NCBI GenBank assembly: GCA_019188255.1
Contig: JAETXT010000014.1
Location: 1,798,001 to 1,862,000 of the forward strand
Direction: 5' to 3'
DNA: 64,000 bases
Origin: Verticillium longisporum
Lineage: Eukaryota > Ascomycota > Sordariomycetes > Glomerellales > Plectosphaerellaceae
Part shown: in pieces, positions 12,825-23,845 of the stretch
Numbering within the stretch: position 1 is the first letter of the stretch
Layout: each line of letters opens with the position of its first letter
The notes under the pieces: generated by a model
Told to the model about the DNA's origin: nothing
The model's input: the letters and a program-made list of their open reading frames with translations, nothing else
Databases searched by the model: none
Translations under genes and position numbers: made by a program

Positions 12825-13988
12825 ATGCCGCCCAAGAAGATCCCCAAACTCAAAGAGAAGCCCCAGGCTGACCACCCCGTCATTGACCCGACAGCCATCC
12901 CCCCGGCGCTGCCTCCATCCGTCGAGGAGGCCTATCGCCGGAAATGCATTCAGCTCAAGCAGCGCACGAGCGAGGTCGAGGACGAGAATGATGCCACGCG
13001 CGTCCGTCTCGCCCGCATCAGGCGCCAGGTCGAGAAGATGCGCCTCGAACGCGCCATGCTCCTCGAGCAGCTCACCCGCCGCACCAGCACCAACGTCGAG
13101 GACTCTGACGGCAGCCCCAGTCCACCACCCACTGTAGGCGACGACCTTTACTTCCCCGACAATCTCAACCCCGACACCCCGACAGGCCATGGCCGGAGAC
13201 AAACTGCCAGAATCTTGCTGACGCCCTCCCAGCCGAAGGAGAAGCCCCTGCGCACCAAGCGCGGCCACCGCAAGCCCTCCCTGCTCGCTGACATTGACGC
13301 CGCCGCCACCAAGTCCGCCGCCGCTTCGCCCTTGGTCAACCAGCATCCCGCCACCCAGTCCCCGAGCTCCGAGGCCTTCTCCCACGCACAAGGCAACGCC
13401 GACTCGGCCGCCGCTGCCGCTTCCGCCACGACCAACGGGGTCTCCAAGCCGCCCAAGCGCCCCGCCAGTGCGTTTGACATGTACTGCGAAGAATCGCGCC
13501 CCGCCCTGCAGAAGACGCGTGAGGACAAGCCCGACGAGGACGCCACTCACACGATCGAGGAGGAGCTCGCCCGTGGTTGGAAGGATCTCTCCGACGACGC
13601 CAAGGAAGCTTTCCAGAGCCGCCACGACGATGCCTTGGCCCAATACCAGAAGGACAAGGCCGAGTACGACGCCACCAAGGCAGCAGATACCGCCGCCGCC
13701 GACAAAACGGCCGCTGCGGCCGAACCCGAAGCTGAGACCAAGGACGAGGCCGCCGAGAAGAGCGAGAACCTTCCCGAGGCACCCAAGGACAAGGACGATG
13801 AGGACGACATGGACGACAAGGATGACAAGGACGACAAGGAAGACGAGGCTAAGGCGGCGACCGAGGCCGGGAAGGCGGCATCCAAGTCTCCCGCTCCGAC
13901 TCCAGCCCCAGCCCAGGACGAGGACGTCGAGATGACCAACTACGACACCGAAGAGGCCGAGGACACGCCGGCTGCTGACGACAGGTAG
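12825..13988 (+). CDS. HMG-box protein, NHP10-like (INO80-associated type)
   Basis: An intronless 387-residue protein. The frame is open further upstream, but the ATG at 12825 (MPPKKIPKLKEK) is the first that avoids a low-complexity leader made from CCAT/ACCT promoter repeats. About residues 25-80 form a charged coiled coil (RKCIQLKQRTSEVEDENDAT). About 208-285 form one HMG box beginning KPPKRPASAFDMYCEESRP. The C-terminal 100 residues are an acidic, lysine-rich tail with DDKD repeats. N-terminal coil plus single HMG box plus acidic tail resembles yeast Nhp10, a DNA-binding subunit of the INO80 chromatin remodeller. That role is inferred. It could also be a general HMG chromatin protein. It is transcribed divergently from CCT8. 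Confidence 0.8.
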   Translation: MPPKKIPKLKEKPQADHPVIDPTAIPPALPPSVEEAYRRKCIQLKQRTSEVEDENDATRVRLARIRRQVEKMRLERAMLLEQLTRRTSTNVEDSDGSPSPPPTVGDDLYFPDNLNPDTPTGHGRRQTARILLTPSQPKEKPLRTKRGHRKPSLLADIDAAATKSAAASPLVNQHPATQSPSSEAFSHAQGNADSAAAAASATTNGVSKPPKRPASAFDMYCEESRPALQKTREDKPDEDATHTIEEELARGWKDLSDDAKEAFQSRHDDALAQYQKDKAEYDATKAADTAAADKTAAAAEPEAETKDEAAEKSENLPEAPKDKDDEDDMDDKDDKDDKEDEAKAATEAGKAASKSPAPTPAPAQDEDVEMTNYDTEEAEDTPAADDR

Positions 13989-14532
13989 GGCCTGATTCCC
14001 CAGTCACCACGGTATCGTTCCAGTTGGAGATTCTAGGCTCTTGGTTTTCCGGTTCGGCGTTCCGGTTTTGGTCTTTTCAAAGGGAGGAACTCGGTCGGGA
14101 CGCGACAGCATCACGCCGGCCCCACGTTTGTATCATTATGTTTATCAGAGGAAGCCTTGTTGTCCGGCCTCGGTCTCTTTATTCCAGGAGAGGAAGGATG
14201 ACGGAGGAGGAAGAAAACCCCATTTGTTTGATGATTTCGATTCCCCGAAAAAGAGAAACAAAGATCGCTTTAATTACCATATCCTGTCTGCTGTTTGCGT
14301 GTGTGCTTGCGCCTTGAAACGCCCTTTCTGTCTACGAAGGCTTCAATGCAACCCCCCATCCCCTCTAGGCGGAACGCCGGCAAGTGCTGTGTCCATGTTC
14401 GGTTCCTTGCCCCAGATCGCCTCTCCTGCCCGAGGCATTCGCGAGATCCCCCAAAACCAAAAGACGACACAGGCGACTTGATAAATACTACACAAGCGAA
14501 TACACACATCCTACGCACCCCAGTGTCTGGGC
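13989..14532. other. Convergent 3' intergenic region
   Basis: A 544-bp tail-to-tail spacer between the HMG-box gene and the RMD1-like gene. It should hold both 3' UTRs. No other feature seen. Confidence 0.6.
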
Positions 14533-16235
14533 TCACTCGCCGGCGTACAGATCCACCACAATGTTGATCGCCGCGACGACAATTTCAGCCGCGATCAGTA
14601 CGATTACTGAAACATGTCAGCATATGTTCAATCGCAGGCAAAATCGGTAAGAAACTGCAATAGAAGGGGGCGGAGCAAACTCACCAATCCACTCGAGCTT
14701 CTCGCCGTGGCCGTGACTCAGCTCTCCCTTCAAGACGGCCAGCAGGTCGGCAATGACGTCCAGCCTCTCCGTCAGCAGGCCCACGCGCTGGTCCATCTCG
14801 AGGTAACTTCGCACGGCCTGGTAGACGGGTTCCAGCTGCGGCTCGACCCAGAAGAGTTCGGGCGTGTCGAGGACGGAGCCGTTCAGGTGAATGTTGATGC
14901 GGAGGATGAAGAGCTCGCCGATCTGCATGTTGATCTGCTTGCGGCTCAGGTCGATTTTGCCCGTGTTGGCAATCTGCGTAGGAATATCCTTGCACGTCTC
15001 GACCGTTGAGGCGATCAACTCTTCGAACAGGGATGTCTGCTGCTGTCAGTCTGGGGGGGGAACAGATGAACCAAGAACAAAAGGCACGTGGGTCGTGTGC
15101 CGTGGGACGCCCTTACCTTGACGCTCTGCGCGAGCGCGTGCGAGATGGCCAGCTTGGTCATGTAGTTGTTCTTGTCCCGCAGCGTGATAAAGTCGTTGTA
15201 GATGCGGGCCTGGTACTCCCGCGTGTAGTAAAAGTTGAAGAACTCGGCCTCGACATCGTCCGGCGCCAGCTTCTCCGTCTCAAACTTGGAGATCTCCTTC
15301 AGGAAGCGCTTCTCCTGGTCGAGCGTCATGCCCCATATCACGACGACGCCGTACTCGAAGAGAAACACCTCGGGCGTGTGTATCTCCGTGTCAAAGTCCT
15401 GGCTGTTCTCGATCGGCGCCTCAATGTCGTGGGCGCCGTCGTGCAGGAACCCTTCCTCGAAGCCCGAGTCCTGCGGGCCCTGCGCGGCGAGGTCGAGGAG
15501 GCCCTGCCGCTCGAAGCCGTCGGAAAAGTCGCCCGTCGAGTGACGCCGCTCGTACGCCTGGACGGGGTTCGGCTGCGCGCCGACGCGGCGGTCACGCCTG
15601 TTCTCGACGCTGTGGCCGTAGGTGTACGCCGAGTAGAGGCACTCGTCGATGAGTTTCGGGTTGGCGCCCCGTGACTTGCCGCGGCCCTTCATGAACCGCA
15701 TGAGGCCCTCCATCTCGTACTTGTTCGCCGTGCTGTAGGCCGTGACGCGCGGCAGGCGTTCGCGGTCGGCCTTGCCCAGACGTGCCGCGTCGCGCCGGGC
15801 CGTGGGGTCCTTGATGCGGGTATACTGGGAGTAGACGTCTCGGCCGCTCTCCTCATCCTCCTCGCCGGGTTCGGGGTTGGGCAGGAGCTTGAGCTTCTGT
15901 GCGTTCTTCGTGCTTCGCTGAGGACCAATCTTGGGCGGTAGCGGGAGAGGCAGGGTGTTGGACGGGGAGCCATGGCTGTTTCTCCTGCGCAGCTTGTTGT
16001 TGATGGAGGAGATGGCCGAACTCTGGCCGGGGGAGGCAGTGGCGAGGTGGAAAGAGTGGGAGTGTCGGGGGCGCGGCTGGGCTGGTTCTGGTTCTATCGT
16101 CTTGGACACAGGATTCTGGTTGAATGTAACATTCCGGGCCGTCTTTGGTCGCGGCGATGTGGGAGAGGTGGCAGGTGGGAGGAGCGGCGTATTCTCGCTG
16201 GCTTCGCCGGAACTTGGGGTCGTCTGATCGCCCAT
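14533..16235 (-). CDS. RMD1/RMND1 (DUF155) family membrane protein
   Basis: Three exons (15117-16235, 14685-15036, 14533-14606) give a 514-residue protein with no frame problem. The first ~170 residues are Ser/Pro-rich and low complexity. The conserved DUF155 core follows, with the family motif EVFLFEYGVVVIWGMT and a helical stretch (ELFILRINIHLNGSVLDTPE). The last exon encodes a hydrophobic C-terminal segment (IVIVLIAAEIVVAAINIVV), a single tail-anchor-like membrane helix. Yeast relatives Rmd1 and Rmd8 are linked to meiotic nuclear division, and human RMND1 acts in mitochondrial translation. The long N-terminus and absence of an obvious mitochondrial presequence favour the Rmd1/Rmd8 branch. 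The biochemical function is unknown. Confidence 0.88.
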
Positions 16236-16744
16236 GCTGATCTCTGGCTCAGGAATTGCTGGGGTATCACGGTGGTTTGAGACAAGAGAGAAAGAGGCGC
16301 ACGTCGGGGCGTGGGAGCAAAAGAACGATCAATCAATTGGGTTCAAAGCATGTCGTACAAGATATCAGCTCACAGCGGGAGGGCAGAGGCTCCGTCGGAG
16401 ATGGTTTGACGTTGAGAGCTGTTGAGCAAAGACGGGGGATAAGAACGTGCGGCGTAACAAATCGAGAGGTGGACGGACGCACCTAAGCACAAGTATGGAT
16501 GACGTCTGAAGTCATTTTCTGCATTGGGACTGGGCTGGAGCTTGAGCCCGTTGTTTGGCTGGCCATATGTACGTGCCCCGCTTTCCCACACCGACCCTGA
16601 CCGACGGGCAGTCATGGCATCTTGTCTGCGAGTATCTATACGTGACATTCCACCTACCAATGTTAGCCATTTGGGTTTCAATGAAAGATGGCCGAGGCTT
16701 GGGTCATATAAGACTGGCGTTGGCATGTACTATGGTCTGGTACG
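16236..16744. other. Intergenic, RMD1-like promoter
   Basis: A 509-bp spacer containing the upstream region of the RMD1-like gene and the 3' flank of the next minus-strand gene. No motif stands out. Confidence 0.5.
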
Positions 16745-17481
16745 CTACCGGCCGGTTTCTTGTGCCTCCTGTGCCACCATGTGCTCGTGAATTGACGCAA
16801 GAGCCTCCCGATCGCGGAACACCTCGTCGAACCTCTTCAGCAATCCTTCATTATCTGTCAAGCATGTCCTGGCTTCGTCCAGAGATTCATATACGACGCT
16901 CCGTTCAGATTCGGCATCTTGCATCCTCTCGAAACACGCGTTGTACTTCTCGTGCTCCTCAGGATTGAGTTGTTCCTGCAATGACAGTGTCCCAACTTAG
17001 CACGCTGTACAACATCCACCAACCTTGTGCAGTGGCCGGACGAAGACGAACCTTGATGTCTTCTGAGAAGTGAATCCCAGGAACCCACCACTGTGTATCT
17101 GGTTTGACGTCCAATTCTGGATGCTCTCGCTGAACCTTGTCGATGTGTGCTTGCATTTGCTCGAGCAGTTGCTCCCGAGTCGGGGACTCAGTTGGGTCGA
17201 ACTGGGACTGCTCTTTTACAAAAATCATTGTAGTCAGTGGTGCAGGAAGCTCCAAGTACACAGAATGATCCAACGCGCCGACACGAATGATCACCACTGA
17301 ATCTGCAGTGAATCTAGGAGGATAAATAATATTGGAGGATGACTCACACCCACGGCAGCAGCCCTTCCATAAACATCTCGAGACACAGGTGTTCTGAACT
17401 AAGGCGGATCAGATAGGGAAACAAGAGAATTAGGGAAGCAAGCAAGAAAAGTGGTCGCTTGTAGATGAAGCTGAAAACCAT
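16745..17481 (-). CDS. Small hypothetical protein with N-terminal membrane anchor
   Basis: Best model: exons 17348-17481, 17052-17313 and 16745-16975 (208 residues). The N-terminus MVFSFIYKRPLFLLASLILL is a likely signal anchor. The rest is charged and helical, with a coiled-coil-like C-terminus (EQLNPEEHEKYNACFERMQD). Intron 2 is convincing, with donor GTTCGT and acceptor TTGCAG. Intron 1 would be only 34 nt (17314-17347), shorter than normal fungal introns, so the 5' part is uncertain and the true start may be further in. The ATG lies 6 nt downstream of the neighbouring oxidoreductase's stop on the same strand, so they may share a transcript or overlap in UTRs. I recognise no family. Confidence 0.5.
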
Positions 17482-17487
17482 TGCCCC

Positions 17488-19009
17488 TCAGGGCGTCATC
17501 AACTTGACCTCCATCTTCAGCCCCGCGTCACCCACTCTGTCTACAAACTTTTGCCCCAGGCAAGAAGCCGTATATACGCCGCCAGGCAGCTCCACATTAT
17601 CCTCGAGAAGAGAAAGCGCGCCTTGAGCCATCATCATGCCACTCACTGCCATGTTGTCAACTCACAGACCTCCTCCAAGGCGTCAAGATTGGAGAACTCA
17701 CAATCGTACATGCTGCCGTCGAACCAAAGACGACTGAAAGCAATCTTGTCTGACTTGGGCGTCACATCAGGGATGGCAGTCGCCCGATACTCGACCCTGT
17801 CCTTCTTGCCGTCGGCCTTGGCTGGCCCCTGTCCGGGTTGGTACACGAACCTGTGAGCAACACGTCGAAGCGGGGTGCCCAAGATGATTATGCCGAGGAA
17901 CAGAGCAATGTGAACGAACACACCGTGAAGCAGGTTCCGCACCCGGAAATATTCCTTGAATGAAAAGTTGGGCCCGTAGGATTCTTGCTCGTTGAGGGAT
18001 GTGTGGAGACCCCATGATCTCTGCACAATGGCGGCGTCGGTGGTGCCAGCGAGGGAAGTGGTCACGGTGCCAAGTTCGGGGACATGTCGGGCACCAAATA
18101 TCTTCGTCAGAATAGTATCGCGCGACGGGGCCCTAGTTGGATTTGGGATGGGGGAGAGGGCATAGGGTTTGAAGGATGCCTGGACTTCTTGCATTGAGAA
18201 GTTATCGAGCAGAGTGAGGACTGTGGCCAAAGTACCCCCAGACGGGGCGGCACTGAGTCATTGCGTGTAAGTATCAATGAAGATCGCTGTGTGCAATGAG
18301 AAACTCACTCGAGGGTGTGAATCGAGACTGTGACCTCGCCCGTTTTGGCAGATAGCTTTTCGCGGATAAGTTTGGCCATGGCCCAAGTCATGAGATCGGG
18401 AGGGGCCGACTCGAGACCAACTTCAGGAAACATCAAGGCGCCGCTGGCCTGAGCGGCCTTGCCATACTTGGAGATCATCTTGGCGACAAAGGGCACCTCG
18501 CCCGTAACGTCAAAGTAGTGGGTGCCATTCTCAGCACAAGCCTTGAACGCATGCTCCCCATATTTACCATAGGGGCCGACGGCTGAGATGAGAACAAATG
18601 TCTTCTTTGCAAGTTCTTGCAACTCTTGGTCATTGAGATTGCAGATCTCAACCTCTGTGATGCATGTAAGCGTGTGCCTACCAGTGTCATGCGGGAGGTG
18701 AGACGGGTGAGACGTCAAAATCCTAGCACCATGGTGCACGCACCTGGTTGGACTCTGTCAGGGTTCAGCTTTTCACAGTCCGCAACGCCCGTCTGGAGCT
18801 TGGATTCTGAACGGCCAGCAACAGCCCATTTCAGGTTCGAGGGAAGATGGGTTGCTATGTGCTCGGCTGCAAATTGACCGGTGTAGCCTGCGAGTCGTCA
18901 TGTCAGCGGAATTGGTCGTTATGAGAGGCCAGTCCACTATGGCCATACCTGTCGCGCCAAAGACGACCACATCGTACTTCCGGCCATGTTTCTTGAATGC
19001 CATGATCAA
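17488..19009 (-). CDS. Saccharopine dehydrogenase-like oxidoreductase (SCCPDH family)
   Basis: Five exons (18949-19009, 18744-18887, 18309-18654, 17702-18252, 17488-17645) give an intact 419-residue protein. The N-terminus has the Rossmann nucleotide-binding motif (VVVFGATGYTGQF). The middle has the family signature AVGPYGKYGEHAFKACAENG with HYFDVTGE. A hydrophobic segment (GVFVHIALFLGIIILGTPL) gives a single membrane helix, as in lipid-droplet SCCPDH proteins. The C-terminus has LPGGVYTASCLGQKF, matching the family end. The substrate is not known, and this is not the lysine-pathway enzyme itself. The last intron (17646-17701) has to be spliced to reach the conserved C-terminus; reading through it gives a premature stop. 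Confidence 0.92.
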
Positions 19010-19613
19010 TATTGCGAGTAAAAGTGATCTTGCGCGGGGAAATTGGCTCGACAGCTGTTAAGTAAAATGCTGAATGTTTGTGTTGCAGGCTGCCAAATAG
19101 AGGGGGGAGATGGGGCGAGGACCTTACTTACCCTTGGGATGAGTAGTTCTACGCCGTCTTCCTTCAAAGCCTGTGTCCGTACCTCTCAATTCGCCTCCTC
19201 CGACATGTCATTCTCGAAGGGGCCATTTGGACCGGTCTTCTTTTGAGGAAGTTTATTTACTCATGAACACGGTAGCAGAGCTGCTCGGAGAAAACATCTG
19301 TCGTGTCTACACAACAGTGGTCATTTCATCGCTTGACAATCATGCCATTTCAGTGAAGTGACCAGATCATGCCACTGATGCACTGTGTTTCACTCCATCA
19401 TTGAGTCATGAAACCCAAATCGACCTTTGATAAGCTTGATCTTCAGTGCCTTAGCAATACCTGGGGCATCGCCTCTCGGTTGGAAAAGCCGCCCAAGCAC
19501 TACATTGATGAGAAGGGCAATCTCGAAATGACGCGAAGACGCTGTGAAGCATCTCGAGTGGAACCAGCTGGTGAACCAACTGGCGGCAGCTGGAGGTGAT
19601 TCCCCAGGTCACG

Positions 19614-19742
19614 TTGAAGGAAGGGACTCCTGTGATTCAGTTAGTCAGCAGGAACTATATAACGTAGCCCTGGGGGCACGTTGGCGACTAAACTAAGCCA
19701 GATACAACAACACTTATCCACCTAATACCATCAACTGTTTTT
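19614..19742 (+). repeat. 129-bp direct repeat, copy 1
   Basis: Starts TTGAAGGAAGGGACTCC and ends TCAACTGTTTTT. It is identical base for base to 20089-20217, with 346 bp between the copies. Flanking sequence diverges at once on both sides, so the unit boundaries are sharp. Confidence 0.97.
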
Positions 19743-20088
19743 GGTGACCACAGCAGGGCCTCGATAATCAATGCCAGTACCGACCTGGTTCCTGCATCTC
19801 CTGAAGTTTCCGTTTTCCGATTCAAGTCAAGCACTGAGCATGAAGAAAAGACCCTAAGGCTACCTACTCAACTTACCTACGGGTACTATACTACCGTCCT
19901 ACCTACTCAAACGTACATTACCGACAGTCACCTACGACTGAAGAGTACCCCGACCCGCTTGTATTACCGTTGGTCCTTGCCTTGGTCGTGAAGAGATGTA
20001 ATTCTCTGAGGAATGGAAGAAGAGGATGGATGTCTGGACGTGGGAAGATGAAGATATGGCCGTGGGCGTCCTCTTGTGAGGGGGTGAC

Positions 20089-20217
20089 TTGAAGGAAGGG
20101 ACTCCTGTGATTCAGTTAGTCAGCAGGAACTATATAACGTAGCCCTGGGGGCACGTTGGCGACTAAACTAAGCCAGATACAACAACACTTATCCACCTAA
20201 TACCATCAACTGTTTTT
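20089..20217 (+). repeat. 129-bp direct repeat, copy 2
   Basis: Identical to 19614-19742. It contains a TATA-like ACTATATAACG and a pyrimidine-poor leader, placed about 195-320 bp before the RPL43 start codon, so it may be the functional core promoter while copy 1 is the duplicate, or the reverse. Confidence 0.97.
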
Positions 20218-20412
20218 CACGTCAGCTCGCTAACCGATAAGATAGAAAGCTCGGACCACGCACATCTGGCTCCGCACAACAAGCCCTACCACAGAAACCG
20301 CATCGACGGGCAAAATTCTTTTCGTATGTGAACCGCGCCTGACGAACCCTTCTTCAATCAACCACCCATCGTCGACAACTCCCTACCGACTACCCCTCCA
20401 ACATCATTCACA

Positions 20413-21322
20413 ATGGCCAAGCGCACTAAGGTTCGTCGGACTCTTCACTCACCATAGGCACGCTCGTCCGCCGTCGATTATCGTATGCTCTCGAAAATCC
20501 GTACCCCTCATCCAAGTATTCAATGTCGAATCGGGATCCTGACCCGACCCGGACCGCGACCACCCTGGAGCAACGTCGAGAAATATGACGTGCACCTAGC
20601 TGAATGTCAACGCCGGAGATCTCGGCTTGCCACTGAGAAGAACGCCCTTTGTGGCTTCCCGACCAGCGGTTCAATGTTATCTACCAACCTCTCCTAAACT
20701 GGAATGCCGTTATACAACATATGCTTCGAGCACAACCACCGCATTCGGGTCGAAAAGCGCAGCACTACACGACTTTGCTGTCTACTGTCGTTGAGACAAT
20801 GGCAAGGAAGATCTCCTCGACCGACGGCTCTCTGCTCACGGGAGCACTCTCGATTCGACACTTGAATACATGGAACGGACTCGAGCATCGTATCACGACG
20901 GACGGCAGCCCCTTGAGACCACAAGCTGACCCCCACCACAGAAGGTCGGCGTGACCGGAAAGTACGGTACCAGGTACGGTGCCTCCCTGCGTAAGCAGGT
21001 CAAGAAGATGGAAATCTCCCAGCACGCCAAGTACACCTGCACCTTCTGCGGCAAGCCTACCGTCAAGCGCCACTCCACCGGTATCTGGAACTGCCACTCC
21101 TGCAGGAAGACTGTGTATGTTACTCTCCAACGTCAATTCGTTGCAAGGTCGATTGCTAACATCTCTCCAGTGCCGGCGGTGCCTACGTCGTTGCGTACGT
21201 TGTCACGGACATGATGCCCCCTCGCTCATTAACCCGCATACTAACATGCTCTCCACAGCACTCCTGCCGCCGCGGCCATGCGCTCCACGCTGCGTCGCCT
21301 GAGGGAGATTGCGGAGGTTTAA
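20413..21322 (+). CDS. RPL43: 60S ribosomal protein L43 (eL43, L37a family)
   Basis: Four exons (20413-20430, 20942-21114, 21171-21194, 21259-21322) encode an intact 92-residue protein. The start is [21 protein letters not shown]. It has the C4 zinc ribbon (CTFCGK and WNCHSC) and ends RLREIAEV, as expected for eL43. Intron 1 is long for this genome (511 nt) and uses an unusual GTTCGT donor. It carries stops and no recognisable snoRNA. The short 18-nt first exon is typical of fungal ribosomal protein genes. The gene stands at the left end of a four-gene translation-related cluster. Confidence 0.97.
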
Positions 21323-22029
21323 GCGAAAGACGATGTCTGGTGGACGGTTTCTGCTTTGCATTTTCGGGCGGTGTATGGGAAAACCCGGGTATTGCAGCCT
21401 ACATCTTCATGAGGACGGACGGACCCGGTCTCAATGGTCTTCGGTCAGCTGCCCATAGACACCAAATGGTCAGCAATGGAAAAAAGGGAAATGAACGAAT
21501 ACCCGACCAGCAGCCCGCTGGCCCCAAACACGACTTGATGCATGATGAATCTGTCTCATAATCTCGTGACGATGAAATGTATCTTGACTGTGACGTGAAA
21601 GATTGCGCCGGCACCGTGGGTCATGATACTCTTGAGGACCTTGTTCCTTTTAGTGATAAAGAGAGTACCTCATTTCGCGATACCCAAAGTGTGGTTGATG
21701 CCCGCGCCTCCTGAGCCTTCCGTCAGGGATGGATCTTAAATGCTTGAGACGATACGAACGCTTGCAAGCACCGTCCCGCATCTGATACTCCGAGTAGCGT
21801 GATGCCCGAAGATAGTAGGCTTACTTCCAAGATATTCAGCTTTGCTGAGTTTGCGCCCATAACTATTCTCTGCTGGAAATCTATATCTATTGTGTGGTTC
21901 CAAAGACCATGAGAAACTTTGCGGTCTGCCTTATGTAAGCCGAAAGCCGTCTTGTAAAGCAATCATGGAAAACGTCAACCCACCATTCCCCCACCTGCGC
22001 ATCAGTAACTCTGAACTGGATCTACAAAG
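21323..22029. other. Intergenic between RPL43 and parvulin
   Basis: A 707-bp spacer with the RPL43 3' flank and the parvulin promoter. No gene or repeat seen. Confidence 0.5.
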
Positions 22030-22569
22030 ATGGGGAAGAACGACAAGAAGCCCGCCGGCGATAAAAAGGCCGGCAAGGGCTCTGACACGAAGGATGCCAG
22101 CAAGGTCAAGGGCGCGCAGTCCATTAACGTCCGGCACATTCTGGTACAATGCACCCACACCGAGTCCTTCAGGCCTCCGTCGTGCCTCGCTAGTTTTCAC
22201 AAACACCATACTAACGACATGCCAGTGCGAGAAACACGGCAAGAAGGAGGAAGCATTGGCGAAAATCCGTGACGGAGCCAAGTTTGACGATGTAGCAAGA
22301 GAATTCTCTGAGGACAAGGCACGTCAGGGAGGCTCTTTGGGTTGGAAGAGCCGGGGAAGCCTGGATCCGGCGTTCGAAGAGGTGGCCTTTGGGCTCGAGG
22401 CGAGCTCAACGGGCAGTCCCAAGTGGGGAGAAGCCAAGACAGGATTTGGGTATCACATTATCATGGTGAGTTGCATCGTCGCTCTTTGTTTGAAGAGTGG
22501 GCCATGAGTTGCCAGCTCCGGAGACTGTTTGCTAACAATGAGTGTCATTAGGTCGAGGGGAGGAAGTGA
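22030..22569 (+). CDS. PIN4: Parvulin-type peptidyl-prolyl isomerase (Par14/PIN4 family)
   Basis: Three exons (22030-22143, 22226-22465, 22552-22569) give an intact 123-residue protein, the normal size. The lysine/glycine-rich N-terminus (MGKNDKKPAGDKKAGKG) is a nucleic-acid-binding tail typical of Par14. The single rotamase domain follows (INVRHILCEKHGKKEEAL, then EFSEDKARQGGSLGW, ending GYHIIMVEGRK). There is no WW domain, so it is not the phospho-specific Ess1/Pin1 type. The human orthologue Par14 associates with pre-ribosomal particles, which fits its position among three ribosomal protein genes. This symbol refers to the animal/filamentous-fungal PIN4 parvulin, not the unrelated yeast gene of that name. 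Confidence 0.95.
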
Positions 22570-23127
22570 TGGTTTGGTATTCTCCCCATGGGATGGCATT
22601 CCTGATCAGACGTGAGCCCTCAATCACACACTCCGTGTATGAACAGTATTTGGCACCTTATGCGGTGCATCCGAGGCTCATGCCCATGTTGTTTGGTAAT
22701 TCCAAAAGAGTGTTGTGACACGCCTCTGGGAGGTAGCTTCAAGTAGCGATGAGAGGTTCTACGTTTGGCTTAGTTGTGCCTCACGAGTCTAAAGCTGTCG
22801 TCGTGTGGTATTCACGTGAAAACCACGAGTAGCTGCGAGTCAAATGGGTGCTCAAGAGGACATCATAGTCTTCTGCACAATTAATTGCGAGACACATGCG
22901 AACACACTGTACTGCAGCGAGATGCCCGAGTGAGGTGCGCCCTGACGGGCATTTTTTGTCTTTTTGTCTTCCATACGTAGCCATACCCAGGTAACCGTCA
23001 TGATGCGCAACGCCAGCTGAAAAAGCTAGAGTACAACCCAAATCGTCGCAATGACGGATGAATGCCACATCCACACTGCCTCTATACCTTTCCTGCCTTT
23101 GACGCCCATCTAAGCCCGGCGATCTGT
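22570..23127. other. Convergent 3' intergenic region
   Basis: A 558-bp tail-to-tail spacer between the parvulin gene and RPS12. Nothing else recognised. Confidence 0.5.
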
Positions 23128-23845
23128 TTACTGCTCGGTCTGGAAGTAGTTGAGGAGGATGGAGCGCTCCTGCGACTCCTCACCCCAGTCCTTGACGACG
23201 ACGCAAGAGCAGTTGACGACCTTGCGCGCGTTACCCTCACGGTCGAGAACGCCTGAATATGGCATTAGTTCATATCCATAGCTGGTAGATGTGTGAAGAA
23301 CTTACAGAGACCGGCCCACTCGCCGAGCTGCTTGCCATCGGGAACCTTGATCAGGGGGATCTTGTGCTCAGAGCAAAGGGCGATGACGAGCTTCTTGTAA
23401 GCCTCCTCCTCGCAGGCCTCGTTCAGGACGCACATGTGGGCCTGGCGACGGTCGAGGGCCTTGGAAGCCTCACGGAGACCACGGGCAAGGCCGTCGTGCA
23501 TCAGGGAGAGCTTGAGGACACCCTTGAGGGCATCCAGGACAGACATCTGGCCCTTGGAGCCGCTCTCGGCGGAAACCTCGACCTCATCGGCGACCTCGGG
23601 GGCGTTGTTCTCTTCTACGTCCGACTGTGATGCGACAGAGCGCCGTTAGTCATGGCTCCTTGGGAGTATTGTGTGGTTGACGATCGATGCGCGGGGTCCT
23701 TCCAGGCGAGAGCGAGGCAAGCAGGTTGCCCACCCGTCGTCTTGTACCGGGGAGGGTGTTTGGCGGCATTGCCGGGTCTTCACGATACCCCGCGCATGCT
23801 ATCTTCTCCCGCACGATACCAGGGATATTCAGCAAAACTTACCAT
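23128..23845 (-). CDS. RPS12: 40S ribosomal protein S12 (eS12)
   Basis: Three exons (23843-23845, 23306-23624, 23128-23252) give an intact 148-residue protein of the L7Ae/eS12 family. The first exon is only the ATG codon, followed at once by a GTAAGT donor; the second exon continues [17 protein letters not shown]. The core contains [21 protein letters not shown] and [15 protein letters not shown], and the end is [11 protein letters not shown]. The acidic N-terminus and the eS12 core agree with fungal homologues. The promoter region is shared with the divergent RPS22 gene, which suggests coordinated expression of two small-subunit proteins. Confidence 0.95.

Larger units (their letters stand above)
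19010..20412. promoter_or_regulatory. Divergent promoter region with duplicated 129-bp block
   Basis: A 1.4-kb head-to-head spacer between the SCCPDH-like gene and RPL43. It contains two exact copies of a 129-bp block (listed separately) and an ACCT-rich patch around 19857-19915 between them. The second copy ends about 195 bp before the RPL43 ATG, so it probably lies in the RPL43 promoter or 5' UTR. Confidence 0.6.

Noticed and set aside
17646..17701. Premature end of the SCCPDH-like protein at CELTTWQ
   Set aside because: A normal GTGAGT...GCAG intron of 56 nt joins GSMYD to LSGMMMAQGALSLLED and the conserved C-terminus.
20431..20941. snoRNA in the long RPL43 intron
   Set aside because: Scattered TGA and CTGA sequences but no paired box C/D arrangement or H/ACA hairpins that I could fold by eye.
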